Shown: positions 1 through 7,426 of the stretch, piece by piece
Numbering within the stretch: the stretch's first letter is position 1
Layout of the letters: the number at the start of each line of letters is the position of its first letter
Source of the DNA: Candidatus Sigynarchaeota archaeon
GTDB lineage: Archaea; Asgardarchaeota; Lokiarchaeia; Sigynarchaeales; Sigynarchaeaceae
NCBI GenBank assembly: GCA_030587525.1
Contig: JAUQYW010000069.1
Coordinates: forward strand, 1-35,169
DNA length: 35,169 nucleotides
Direction: 5' to 3'
Position numbers and translations under genes: made by a program
Notes under the pieces: generated by a model
What the model was told of the DNA's origin: nothing
What the model saw: the letters and a program-made list of their open reading frames with translations, nothing else
The model's database searches: none

Positions 1-128
1 ATCAAGGTCACGAGGAACATCGCGTTCGTTATCTTTGCACTAGCCTTCCTGGAAAATGCGAAGATGTAGGAGATGAGCCGGGCAACCAGCACGGCGATGT
101 ATATGATCAAGAACGGAATAATTTCCAT
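1..128 (-). CDS. Partial membrane protein (N-terminus only)
   Basis: An ATG on the minus strand at 128 opens a frame that stays open to the left edge, giving about 42 residues. It begins MEIIPFLIIYIAVLVARLIS, a hydrophobic stretch long enough for one membrane-spanning helix (about residues 3-25), followed by a basic segment with FSRK. The rest of the gene lies outside the window, so neither family nor function can be named. It is divergent from queD, with 178 bases between the two starts. That the frame is coding rests on its hydrophobic, signal-anchor-like composition and its position; it is too short for certainty. Confidence 0.5.
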   Translation of the reverse strand, partial: MEIIPFLIIYIAVLVARLISYIFAFSRKASAKITNAMFLVTL

Positions 129-306
129 GCAATTCACCACGTTATATCATGCAACTATTCGTTTTAGAGCCTTTCGGAAACCGAGTATTGGAAACCGATT
201 AGCATTTTCCCGCCAAGGATAAATGCCGGATGATCATTATCCAACGTGCATTAGATGAAAATGTCTTGCCAACCACGATGGCAGGACACCCACGGGGCAA
301 ACTACC
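129..306. promoter_or_regulatory. Divergent intergenic region with a 9-bp direct repeat
   Basis: This spacer separates the left-going membrane protein from queD. It contains GGAAACCGA at 176-184 and again at 190-198 (14-bp period), in otherwise unremarkable AT-richer sequence. A direct repeat between divergent promoters could be a regulator site, but no regulator is known and a chance repeat is possible. No RNA gene or small open frame is convincing here. Confidence 0.3.
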
Positions 307-765
307 ATGAGCTATAAAATCATCGTCGATGGCATCCAGCACAAGTTCAGCAGCGCGCATTTCATCGTCGGCCATGATAAATGCGGGCGGTTGCACGGCC
401 ATAATTTCCACGTCGCCGTGGAATTTGGCGGGCCTCTGGATCCACGGTACAATTTCGTCGTCGATTTCATCGACGTGAAAAACGCGATAAAGGCCGAGGT
501 CGACAAGCTCGACCACAGGATCTTGATCCCCACTGCTTCCAAGGACCTCGTGCTGAAAGAATCCAAGGATAATCTCGATTTCACGTTCAGCGGGAAAAGA
601 TATTCGGTTCCCCGGGACGATGTATGCTTGCTACCGCTGCCCGCCGTGACCAGTGAGTTGCTGGCCAAGCATTTCCACGACGTGCTCTCGCAGCGGTTCA
701 AGGGGTTCAAGATAAAGGTGCGGATCGGGGAAACATCGTCGACGTTCGCTGAATACGGTGAATGA
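307..765 (+). CDS. queD: 6-carboxy-tetrahydropterin synthase / PTPS family (QueD)
   Basis: This 152-residue protein belongs to the 6-pyruvoyltetrahydropterin synthase superfamily. The zinc ligands are visible as His18 (FSSAHF) and His30/His32 in CGRLHGHN, with Cys26 at the catalytic position of the C-x3-HGH motif typical of QueD. A later LDHR supplies the conserved Asp-His, and GETSSTFAEY resembles the family's C-terminal ETP..W/Y segment. QueD makes 6-carboxy-5,6,7,8-tetrahydropterin from dihydroneopterin triphosphate on the way to preQ0, the precursor of archaeosine in archaeal tRNA. Its stop overlaps the queC start by 4 bases (ATGA), so the two are very likely translated together. An archaeal PTPS with another pterin role is possible, but the queC partner argues for QueD. 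Confidence 0.88.
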   Translation: MSYKIIVDGIQHKFSSAHFIVGHDKCGRLHGHNFHVAVEFGGPLDPRYNFVVDFIDVKNAIKAEVDKLDHRILIPTASKDLVLKESKDNLDFTFSGKRYSVPRDDVCLLPLPAVTSELLAKHFHDVLSQRFKGFKIKVRIGETSSTFAEYGE

Positions 766-1496
766 TCGTGGGAAAAAAAGCCGAGAAGCCTGCAGGGTCG
801 AAGAAAAAAGCAATGGTGCTGTGCAGTGGTGGCTTAGATTCGACTACGGTCTTGTATTTTGCTATCAAGGAGGGCTTCGAGGTCTATCCCGTCTCGTTCG
901 AGTACAAGCAGCGCCATGCCGTGGAGCTGGCCTTCGTCAAGAAGACCCTCGAAAAACTGGCCATCGTTGATCGCTGGATCGTGTTTCACCTCGATTTCAC
1001 GCAGATCGGCGCTTCTGCCCTCACCGACGCCAAGATCGCCGTGCCACAGGGGCGTTCGCCCTCCGAAATGGAGGCATCGATTCCCGCGTCGTATGTCCCG
1101 CTGCGCAACACGATTTTCTTGACCTACGCCGCGGCTTATGCCGAGTCCAAGGATATCCAGGACATTTTCATCGGCGTCAACGTGCTCGATTACTCGGGCT
1201 ACCCTGACTGCAGGCCGCGGTATATCGAATCGATCGAGCAGACGCTCAACCTGGGATCCAAGTACGTCGACGATCCTGCAAAAAAGCTCACGATCCACGC
1301 GCCCCTCATCAACAAGTCCAAGGCCGGGATCATCCAGCTTGGAAGAAGCCTTGGCGTCGATTATACCCTCACGTGGAGCTGCTACAACCCTATAATAAAG
1401 GACGGACGCATTGAACCGTGCGGCACATGCGATTCCTGCATCCTTCGAGCGAAGGGGTTTGCTGAAGCCGGGTCGAGCGGTGAGCGGCCATCGTAG
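762..1496 (+). CDS. queC: 7-cyano-7-deazaguanine synthase QueC
   Basis: QueC converts 7-carboxy-7-deazaguanine to preQ0 using ATP and ammonia. The 244-residue protein has the PP-loop ATP pyrophosphatase signature VLCSGGLDSTT near residue 20. Toward the C-terminus TWSCYNP and PCGTCDSC give the four-cysteine zinc site of QueC. An N-terminal basic extension (GKKAEKPAGSKKK) precedes the first strand. The ATG overlaps the queD stop, and a phosphoribosyltransferase gene follows 20 bases downstream. Together with QueD it should feed preQ0 to an archaeal tRNA-guanine transglycosylase, which is not in this window. Length and motifs are standard for the family. Confidence 0.95.
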   Translation: MIVGKKAEKPAGSKKKAMVLCSGGLDSTTVLYFAIKEGFEVYPVSFEYKQRHAVELAFVKKTLEKLAIVDRWIVFHLDFTQIGASALTDAKIAVPQGRSPSEMEASIPASYVPLRNTIFLTYAAAYAESKDIQDIFIGVNVLDYSGYPDCRPRYIESIEQTLNLGSKYVDDPAKKLTIHAPLINKSKAGIIQLGRSLGVDYTLTWSCYNPIIKDGRIEPCGTCDSCILRAKGFAEAGSSGERPS

Positions 1497-1516
1497 ACAC
1501 AGCGAGGGGCGAGCAC

Positions 1517-1993
1517 GTGCGCCCGAAACGCCACATGTCGTGGGAGGAATACGGGCGCCTCGAAGCGGTGCTCGTGGACAATGTCAAGAAAGCGATTGCG
1601 GAAAAACACGAGAAGATCGCTATGGTCTTCGGTATCTTCCGCGGCGGCATCATCCTGGCCCGTAGCATGGTCTCCCGCCTTGGTGAAATCCCGCTGGGGA
1701 TTCTTCACCCCAAGCAGACCGCTATCGGCAAACTAGCATGTATGGCCGATGATGATATGAATAAGCTTTCCGAAGCAAAGAAAAAATCGATGATGGTCTT
1801 GCTGGTCGATGATATCTCCGACACCGGCATGACATTTGGAGCGATGAAACAGTGCTTATGCGCGCATAGGTTTTCCAAGGTGTACACGGCAGCCCTGGTC
1901 GTCAAGCCAAAATCGGCATTCATACCCGATTTCTACGCCCAGGAGGACCCGACCGATGCATGGATCGTCTTCCCGTGGGAGATTGGTGGCTGA
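1517..1993 (+). CDS. Type I phosphoribosyltransferase (purine PRTase-like)
   Basis: The PRPP-binding motif VLLVDDISDTGMTF (about residues 94-107) is the classic type I phosphoribosyltransferase loop: two acidic residues followed by SDTG. The upstream FGIFRGGIILARSMVSRLG matches the RGG..A strand-helix of xanthine/hypoxanthine PRTases. At 158 residues it fits the short archaeal purine PRTase group, which moves a 5-phosphoribosyl group from PRPP to a purine base. I chose the GTG at 1517, which follows a purine-rich AGCGAGGGG stretch. It lies 20 bases behind queC, so a shared transcript is likely. A role in recycling bases, perhaps 7-deazapurines, is suggested only by position; the substrate cannot be read from the sequence. 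Confidence 0.8.
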   Translation: MRPKRHMSWEEYGRLEAVLVDNVKKAIAEKHEKIAMVFGIFRGGIILARSMVSRLGEIPLGILHPKQTAIGKLACMADDDMNKLSEAKKKSMMVLLVDDISDTGMTFGAMKQCLCAHRFSKVYTAALVVKPKSAFIPDFYAQEDPTDAWIVFPWEIGG

Positions 1994-2062
1994 CTCTGTT
2001 AATGCCCAGAAGGAATAGAGAGTGCAAAGATGCGGTTGAATTATCGCTAAATTTTTCGACAA

Positions 2063-2072
2063 TTTTTATTAT
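2063..2072 (+). promoter_or_regulatory. TATA-like box upstream of the HEAT-repeat gene
   Basis: TTTTTATTAT lies in an AT-rich stretch after the phosphoribosyltransferase gene. A start site about 25 bases downstream (near 2095) would produce a short leader carrying the inverted repeat at 2105-2131. The assignment rests on composition and spacing only. Confidence 0.35.
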
Positions 2073-2104
2073 CCCCTACCATGTTTTAATGGTAATAGAT
2101 GCGG

Positions 2105-2131
2105 AATTTCGGATGCAACTGATCCGAAATT
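2105..2131. repeat. Perfect 10-bp inverted repeat at the start of the HEAT-repeat gene
   Basis: AATTTCGGAT (2105-2114) and ATCCGAAATT (2122-2131) are exact reverse complements separated by a 7-base spacer, GCAACTG. The right arm reaches the first candidate TTG start (2130). As DNA this is a good operator-sized dyad; as RNA it is a stable hairpin just before or over the translation start. Either would place it to control the HEAT-repeat gene and perhaps the genes behind it. No regulator is identified. Confidence 0.6.
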
Positions 2132-2141
2132 GGTGTTCATT

Positions 2142-2930
2142 TTGTCTAGTGTCGATCAATTAATCTCGGTGCTTTCCTCTGCCGGTGCCAAGGCCGAGGA
2201 GAAAATCGAGGCGATCAAGAGCATCGGATACTCGAAAAATATCCGGGCGCTCGATTCCCTTGTTGGACTTCTTGACGATGCAAATGCAGAAGTGCGTTCC
2301 GCCGCGATCTGGGCAATCGGCAAGTACAAGGACAAGGAGAAGCTTCCCAAGATCATCCCGAAGATCAAGGACCCCGAGGAGAGCGTTCGCACGGTCGCGC
2401 TCAAGACCCTGGCGAAATTCACGAGCAATCCCGAGATCTTGAAGGAAATCTTGAAGCTCCTGGATGACAGCGACCCGAAAATCCGAAAAATGGTCCTTGA
2501 AGCCATCAACGAGTTCGAGGCGACGAATATCCTCGACATCATCATCGACCGGCTCGACAAGGACGATAACAAGGACGTGAAGCTCAAGGCCGTGGAATTG
2601 ATCGGGGGATACATGTTCAAAGACCCGAAAGCGTGCAAGGCCATGACGGTCCAGCTCGAAAAAACGACCGACTTCGAGATCCAGATGGCAATCATCGACC
2701 TCCTCGCAAAAATCGACCCATATATCAAGGAATTCTTGATGCTTGCCTTGAAAGGCCGCAAGAAGATCTTCGTCGAGGACGTGCTCAGCAAGGAAGCCTC
2801 GATCGACTTGATCTACCGCCGGAACGCCCCGCTGGTCATGAAGGTGCGCAATTTCAAGGAAGAAGTCGAGCAATTGCGAAAATATCTCGACTTTCTCATC
2901 GAAAAGAACCAGCTGATCACTGGCAATTGA
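2142..2930 (+). CDS. HEAT-repeat protein (PBS lyase-like HEAT repeats)
   Basis: The protein is almost wholly alpha-helical and built of repeated units of about 31 residues. LLDDANAEVRSAAIWAIGKY and IKDPEESVRTVALKTLAKF and LLDDSDPKIRKMVLEAINEF show the D-x-x-x-VR-x-x-A pattern of HEAT repeats; I count about six before a coiled, charged C-terminus (VEQLRKYLDFLIEK). HEAT repeats form a curved scaffold for protein or nucleic acid binding; no enzyme motif is present. The start is uncertain: TTG 2130, GTG 2133 and TTG 2142 are all in frame. I chose 2142 because GGTG at 2132-2135 is spaced like a ribosome binding site and 2130 falls in the inverted repeat. An unknown gene and a GTPase follow on the same strand, which suggests a scaffold role with them. 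Confidence 0.85.
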   Translation: MSSVDQLISVLSSAGAKAEEKIEAIKSIGYSKNIRALDSLVGLLDDANAEVRSAAIWAIGKYKDKEKLPKIIPKIKDPEESVRTVALKTLAKFTSNPEILKEILKLLDDSDPKIRKMVLEAINEFEATNILDIIIDRLDKDDNKDVKLKAVELIGGYMFKDPKACKAMTVQLEKTTDFEIQMAIIDLLAKIDPYIKEFLMLALKGRKKIFVEDVLSKEASIDLIYRRNAPLVMKVRNFKEEVEQLRKYLDFLIEKNQLITGN

Positions 2931-3059
2931 AACACCACGTTTCCTCTTTATGTTTGGTTTTTACGTCTTTAATATCTGGTTTTTGTGTCCAGAAGCTACT
3001 TGAATCCCTTTAAAAACAAAACGAATAAAACACTACGAACTATTTTAGCATTATAACGG

Positions 3060-3899
3060 GTGAAAATTTTGCCTAAAAAAGCAGATTGGCTTATCTTTCC
3101 CTCAGTCCATTCGGATATCCACTCCCAGGAAGTTGAAGATGCGCTCATCAAGAAGGCACAAGAGCTCTTCGGGGAGCAACAAGAAGGAGAAAACTTCAAG
3201 TTCTTCCTCTTGACCGGTTCATTTCTCGGCGCGTTTGGTTACACTTATTCCACAGTCCGGTATTGGCCTGGAACGATTAGGCCCGAATCCAAAAAATCAG
3301 GACGGCGCCCGGTGCTCGATGCGGTCTTCTCCTGCATTTCGATCTACCTTTCCGGTCTCGTGACCTACCAGACCGATTATGACCAGGCCTACGCGGAAAT
3401 TAAGGAAGTTTTGGAAAAAAGTGGCAGGCCTGATTTAGCGGAGATCGTCGAGGAAAAGTTGCCATTCGTGAGCATGCCCCCCAAGCAAATGCTCAAGGAA
3501 GGCCAGACACCCGTCACTCCTTATTATATCATCCGAAATGACGAAGATTTGCTCCTTGCCGAATTGTATCCATCCGTGCAGCTGACCGAGGTCGTTGATT
3601 CCATCCGCAGCCGGTACACCGTGTTTTTCTCGTACCAGGGATACACGGCCTTCGGGTTCTTTGATAACTTGCCAGAAAACGCGCGTTTCGGCTTCGGAAC
3701 TCCTGCGAAGAACTTCGACAAAACCCCCGACGAAAAAGGTGTAATGGAGTTCATCTCGAAAGACGTTGAAACCCTGAAGGACTTGTTCGTGGCGCTGATA
3801 ACCGCGCACCAGAACTCGATGCTGATGCAGTACAAGATCGAGGACTACGAGTCCTTGCTGAACAAGATCCTCGAATACAAGATGGAGGAAATCAAGTAA
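3060..3899 (+). CDS. Unrecognised 279-residue protein upstream of a GTPase
   Basis: I do not recognise this family. The protein is soluble in composition, with mixed alpha/beta character. The N-terminal part reads DWLIFPSVHSDIHSQEVEDA; a hydrophobic patch around residues 90-105 (DAVFSCISIYLSGLVTYQTD) is too interrupted by polar residues to be a clear membrane helix. The C-terminal third ends in an acidic/basic helix (YESLLNKILEYKMEEIK). No cysteine pairs, P-loop or nucleotide motif are visible. The GTG start at 3060 follows an AT-rich promoter-like region (TTTAAAAACAAAA near 3009). It ends six bases before the COG2229-like GTPase gene, so the pair is almost certainly one operon, and a regulator or effector of that GTPase is a reasonable inference. 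Confidence 0.75.
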   Translation: MKILPKKADWLIFPSVHSDIHSQEVEDALIKKAQELFGEQQEGENFKFFLLTGSFLGAFGYTYSTVRYWPGTIRPESKKSGRRPVLDAVFSCISIYLSGLVTYQTDYDQAYAEIKEVLEKSGRPDLAEIVEEKLPFVSMPPKQMLKEGQTPVTPYYIIRNDEDLLLAELYPSVQLTEVVDSIRSRYTVFFSYQGYTAFGFFDNLPENARFGFGTPAKNFDKTPDEKGVMEFISKDVETLKDLFVALITAHQNSMLMQYKIEDYESLLNKILEYKMEEIK

Positions 3900-3905
3900 A
3901 ATCGG

Positions 3906-4544
3906 GTGATGGCCATGGTAAACGTCGGTATCCTTGGGGATGTCTCGGTCGGGAAGACCACGATACTCAGGTTGTTCGTGAAATACGTCGAGGAAAACGC
4001 CCTCCAGACTAAATTCGGTACGGAAGCAGCGGCGATCGTCAAGGCGGATTTTTCAGGCGAGGCCACGCTGCCGAGCAAGGATGACGTGAAGGAAACGAAA
4101 ACCATCCACCCGAATCGTGTCGTGTTCCGTGTAGGGACCAAGATGCACACGCTCTTCGCGCCGGGTGGTGATGATCGCCCGCTGGTTCGCATGGGCATCA
4201 CGACCGTTTCCCGCATCGCAAGACTGATCGTCGCGGTCTTCGACGTGAGCCGGGATCTCGAATCGCAGTTCGAGTTTTATTCGGCGGTACGTTTCATTCC
4301 AAAAACCATCATCGTCGCGCTCAACAAGGCTGACTTGCTGGGCAAGGACATGAACAAGAAGATCGAGGAAATCAAGAAAAAAATCAACGAGTATTTCAAG
4401 GACAAGCGGAAGATCGACATTACCGGATTTTACGTCACGGTCGCGGAATCCAAGCCCGGTTTCGAGGGGCAGAACGACAACTGCGCCAAGCTCATCCTCG
4501 ACTGCATCAAGGACCAAGTGGTCGGGGCTGAGGCCAAGGAGTAG
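3906..4544 (+). CDS. Small GTPase, COG2229-like
   Basis: A 212-residue P-loop GTPase. G1 is GDVSVGKTT near residue 11; the G4 motif is ALNKADL (N-K-A-D). In the G3 region the usual D-x-x-G is replaced by FAPGGDDRP, as in the COG2229 'predicted GTPase' group and some Asgard small GTPases, where TPG/APG precedes the switch II segment. There is no C-terminal cysteine box for prenylation and no membrane segment, so it should be cytosolic. Possible starts are GTG 3906, ATG 3909 and ATG 3915. It lies six bases behind the unrecognised 279-residue protein and about 1 kb behind a HEAT-repeat gene. In bacteria related GTPases act as polarity or motility switches; what this one does is not known. Confidence 0.85.
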   Translation: MMAMVNVGILGDVSVGKTTILRLFVKYVEENALQTKFGTEAAAIVKADFSGEATLPSKDDVKETKTIHPNRVVFRVGTKMHTLFAPGGDDRPLVRMGITTVSRIARLIVAVFDVSRDLESQFEFYSAVRFIPKTIIVALNKADLLGKDMNKKIEEIKKKINEYFKDKRKIDITGFYVTVAESKPGFEGQNDNCAKLILDCIKDQVVGAEAKE

Positions 4545-4612
4545 CCTCGCTGATCGCACGCTCTAGCAGCATTTCATTTTTTTACCGACACTTTTCCGAA
4601 CGGGGTGTTCCC

Positions 4613-5131
4613 GTGGAACAGAAATTCATCTGCGATGCCATGTTAGGGGATCTTGCGAAGAAACTGAGGTTTTTCGGCTTCGACACGGTCTACGTCGGTG
4701 ACATGGAGAAGGAACAGGCATCCCGCGACGCGCTCGCCAAGGAGAAAGCCCTCACCGACACCGAGATCTACAACCTGGCGCTCCAGACCGGGCGGGTCAT
4801 CTTGACCAAGGACGACCAGTTTGGCCTCAGGGATCCGGAACGCGTCGTCCTGGTCGAGGGCCGCAATTCCCGGGACTACCTAGCATTCTTGAAAAAAAAG
4901 ATCGGGCTGACCTTGAGCTTCGACCAGGCAAATAGCCGCTGCTACAAGTGCAACGAAGTTATCGTGCGAGTGCCCAAGGAGCAGGTGAAGGGAAGGATCA
5001 AGGAAAAAACCTTCCAGACCTTTGAAGAATTCTGGGAGTGCAAAAAATGTGGAAAAATTTATTGGAGAGGGGCACATTTTAGGGATAAGAACGGTCTGCT
5101 CTCGAAATTCGAGGGCCTCCTCGATTCGTGA
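4613..5131 (+). CDS. Mut7-C RNase-domain (PIN-like) protein with zinc ribbon
   Basis: The first 95 residues match the Mut7-C domain (PF01927), a PIN-like nuclease fold: FICDAMLGDLAKKLRFFGFD, then TDTEIYNLALQTGRVILTKD with conserved acidic residues at the expected metal-site positions (D in CDAMLG, TKDDQF). The C-terminal part is a zinc ribbon with CYKC and CKKCGKIYWRGAHF. Archaeal members of 150-170 residues are common and are presumed RNases; the target is unknown. The start is GTG 4613, close behind TTCCCGTGG without a strong ribosome binding site. hypA follows after 17 bases and pus10 after that, so the three probably share a transcript. Confidence 0.85.
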   Translation: MEQKFICDAMLGDLAKKLRFFGFDTVYVGDMEKEQASRDALAKEKALTDTEIYNLALQTGRVILTKDDQFGLRDPERVVLVEGRNSRDYLAFLKKKIGLTLSFDQANSRCYKCNEVIVRVPKEQVKGRIKEKTFQTFEEFWECKKCGKIYWRGAHFRDKNGLLSKFEGLLDS

Positions 5132-5148
5132 TGACCAGGTGACGATCC

Positions 5149-5547
5149 GTGCACGAGTTCTCGTTTGCAAGCAACATCGTTGATGTCATCATGCAGAACG
5201 TGATAAAGAATCACGTGAGCAAGGTGATATCTGTCCTTGTTGAAATCGGCGAGTTTACCATGATCATCCCGGATTTCCTCAGACATAGCTATGATATCAT
5301 CAAGGAAAGCCATCCCGAACTCGTGAACTCGCATATCATCATCACGAGCGTTCCCGGGAAGGTGCAATGCGAGGACTGCGGTACCATCACGGAGATATCG
5401 TTCAAGAAGGCGTCCAGCGACTCGATCGATGCATCGCTGGCTATGATGAACCCTAGCGCGTTCACCTGCAAGAAATGCCATGGCAGCAAGACGACCATTG
5501 TCGGTGGGCGGCAAGCCCTCATTAAGTCCATGAAGGTTGATGAATGA
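5149..5547 (+). CDS. hypA: Hydrogenase/urease nickel-insertion protein HypA
   Basis: The protein begins M(GTG)-H-E-F, the Met-His-Glu start through which HypA binds nickel, and has two zinc cysteine pairs, CEDC (about residue 76) and CKKCHGS (about 105). Length (132) fits HypA/HybF. HypA delivers nickel to [NiFe]-hydrogenase, normally with HypB. AGGTGA at 5139-5144 is a good ribosome binding site for the GTG at 5149. No hydrogenase structural genes or hypB are nearby; its neighbours are a Mut7-C protein (17 bases upstream) and pus10 (12 bases downstream). A HypE-like gene lies far off at 21021. This implies either a dispersed hydrogenase maturation set or another nickel enzyme. Confidence 0.9.
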   Translation: MHEFSFASNIVDVIMQNVIKNHVSKVISVLVEIGEFTMIIPDFLRHSYDIIKESHPELVNSHIIITSVPGKVQCEDCGTITEISFKKASSDSIDASLAMMNPSAFTCKKCHGSKTTIVGGRQALIKSMKVDE

Positions 5548-5559
5548 AGTGGAGGATGC

Positions 5560-6978
5560 ATGCATGTGGTACTCGTGGAACTCGTGAAGGATCTGCTCGC
5601 GAAGCACAAGCTGTGCGACCACTGCCTTGGCCGGCAGTTCGCATCGCTCGGGACAGGCATCGACAACGGGTTCCGTGGCATGATCTTGCGCAGCACGGTG
5701 CTGCTCGATGCACATGGCATCATCAAGGACGAGAGCGACGCGTCGCAAGACGGGAAGATCACCGGGGCACGAACGCTCTTGACCGGGCAGGGCGGCCAGT
5801 TGCAACCCCTCGCCACGAAGCTGCTCGCGCACCTCAACCTCCCCCTACCGGCACCTGACGTGCTCGCACGCGCCAAGGCGCGCGATACCATGGCCCCCTG
5901 GGATTGGGATGGCTGCGAGCTCTGCGGGGGCGTCTTTTCAAAGCAAGTCCAGAGCAAGCTCGTGCAGCTCGCTCGCGAGCAATCGACCGGCATCGAGTTC
6001 AAGAGCCTCCTCGTTGGCTCGCGATTCTCGACCAGCGTCGTGGAGAAGGAGGAGGAGATGCGGGTCGAATGCGGCTTGAAATGGGGAGAAGCGATCAAGT
6101 CACACTTCAACCGCTTCGTCGGTTCCGAGCTCAGTCAGGCCCTCGACAAGCCCGTCGATTTCAAAAATCCCGACGTCGTGTTCATCTTCGCCATCGAAAA
6201 CAAGGACAGCGCCGGCGTCGAGATCCAGATCAACCCGCTCTTCATCTATGGTAAATACCGGAAGATCGCTCGCGGCATCCCGCAAACGCACTGGCCCCAC
6301 CGGGCCTGCGGCGGCGCTGGCTGCGAGGAATGCAATTACACCGGCAAGCAATATATGGAATCGGTCGAGGAATACATCTCCAAGCCCGTGCTCGACGCGA
6401 CGGGTGGCAGCGGGGTCCGGTTTCACGGAGCTGGGCGGGAAGACATCGACGCGCGTATGCTCGGCGAGGGCCGGCCGTTCGTGATCGAGGTGCTCTGCGG
6501 GAAAAAGCGCACGGTCGATTACGAGGCGCTGACCGCGGCGATCAATGACTTCGCCAAGGACAAGGTCGAGGTCTCGGGGTTGCGGCCGAGCACGAACGAG
6601 GAGATGCAGGACCTCAAGGAAAATGCGCCCGACACCACGAAAAAGTACAAGGCACTGTGCACCCTTGAACATCCGATCGACGACGCCACTCTGGGCATGC
6701 TCAAGGCGAAGCTCGAAGGCACGACGCTGCACCAGCAAACTCCAACCAGGGTCCTGCATCGCCGCGCGAACAAGACCCGTCTCAAGAAAGTCCTCGCCGT
6801 CTCGTGGGAGCGCGTGGAAAATCCGCTGGAAATCGTGTTCATCATCGAAGCGATGGGCGGCACGTACATCAAGGAGTTGATCTCGTCGGACGAGGGACGC
6901 ACGCAGCCGTCGATTTCCGGGCTGGCCGGGCAGAAAATCGTGTGCAAAGAGCTCGACGTGCTCGAGGTAAACCATTAA
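5560..6978 (+). CDS. pus10: tRNA pseudouridine synthase Pus10
   Basis: Archaeal Pus10 makes pseudouridine 54 and/or 55 in the T-loop of tRNA. At 472 residues it has the expected order: an N-terminal zinc domain (CDHCLGRQF near 20 and CELCGG near 120), a THUMP-like region, then the catalytic pseudouridine synthase domain with GAGREDIDARMLGEGRPFVI near residue 290, where the Asp after GREDI is the catalytic residue. A second cysteine cluster, CGGAGCEECNYTG, lies before it. The C-terminus has VSWERVENPLEIVFIIEAMG and GGTYIKELISSDEGR, typical of the family. GGAGG at 5551-5555 sits just before the ATG at 5560. It follows hypA by 12 bases and precedes rpl21e, a common archaeal neighbour. Confidence 0.95.
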   Translation: MHVVLVELVKDLLAKHKLCDHCLGRQFASLGTGIDNGFRGMILRSTVLLDAHGIIKDESDASQDGKITGARTLLTGQGGQLQPLATKLLAHLNLPLPAPDVLARAKARDTMAPWDWDGCELCGGVFSKQVQSKLVQLAREQSTGIEFKSLLVGSRFSTSVVEKEEEMRVECGLKWGEAIKSHFNRFVGSELSQALDKPVDFKNPDVVFIFAIENKDSAGVEIQINPLFIYGKYRKIARGIPQTHWPHRACGGAGCEECNYTGKQYMESVEEYISKPVLDATGGSGVRFHGAGREDIDARMLGEGRPFVIEVLCGKKRTVDYEALTAAINDFAKDKVEVSGLRPSTNEEMQDLKENAPDTTKKYKALCTLEHPIDDATLGMLKAKLEGTTLHQQTPTRVLHRRANKTRLKKVLAVSWERVENPLEIVFIIEAMGGTYIKELISSDEGRTQPSISGLAGQKIVCKELDVLEVNH

Positions 6979-7001
6979 GCAATTCATTCGCCTTTGTCGA
7001 C

Positions 7002-7013
7002 AAATTATAATAC
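7002..7013 (+). promoter_or_regulatory. TATA box for the rpl21e cluster
   Basis: AAATTATAATAC is a good archaeal TATA element in the 82-base gap between pus10 and rpl21e. It would place the transcription start near 7033-7040, about 25 bases ahead of the ATG at 7061. This is a likely main promoter for rpl21e and rpo4. Confidence 0.45.
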
Positions 7014-7060
7014 CGACCAAGACTTTTCAACCATTAGATACGAAGTACTGTTGATTTTAT

Positions 7061-7387
7061 ATGACTCGACACAAGGGTTACCGGGCGCTTACCCGCTATC
7101 TTTGCCGGAAGCCGCCACGGCAGCGAGGGATTCGTCCACTCACGAGTTTGCTCATCAAGTACAGCGTGGGTGACATCGTGGATATCAAGATCGACCCGTC
7201 CGAGCACAATGGGATGCCATACCGGCGTTTCCACGGCAAGACAGGCAGGATCGTGGAAATCCGCGGGAATGCTTTCGTCGTGGAAGTGAAGGATGGGAAC
7301 AAGATGAAAAAAATCTGCGTGACCAGATCTCACTTCCAACCGAATTTCTATCTCAAAAAAGAGAAAGAAGAATTAGGTCAAGAATAA
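7061..7387 (+). CDS. rpl21e: 50S ribosomal protein eL21 (L21e)
   Basis: A 108-residue protein with the eL21 fold and motifs: N-terminal TRHKGYRALTRYLCRK, then YSVGDIVDIKIDPSEHNGMP, RRFHGKTGRIVEIRG and the C-terminal ITRSHF-like VTRSHFQPN. It is a component of the large ribosomal subunit found in archaea and eukaryotes. It is followed by rpo4, DUF655 and ksgA, the conserved archaeal order. Strong basic composition and standard length leave little doubt. Confidence 0.95.
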   Translation: MTRHKGYRALTRYLCRKPPRQRGIRPLTSLLIKYSVGDIVDIKIDPSEHNGMPYRRFHGKTGRIVEIRGNAFVVEVKDGNKMKKICVTRSHFQPNFYLKKEKEELGQE

Positions 7388-7426
7388 GCTCATCGAACTT
7401 TATCCACCTTCTACCCTTTTCAACAC

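Noticed and set aside
5289..6110. A long minus-strand frame (273 codons) across hypA and pus10
   Set aside because: Both plus-strand genes have intact family motifs; the antisense frame is serine-rich with no recognisable domain.
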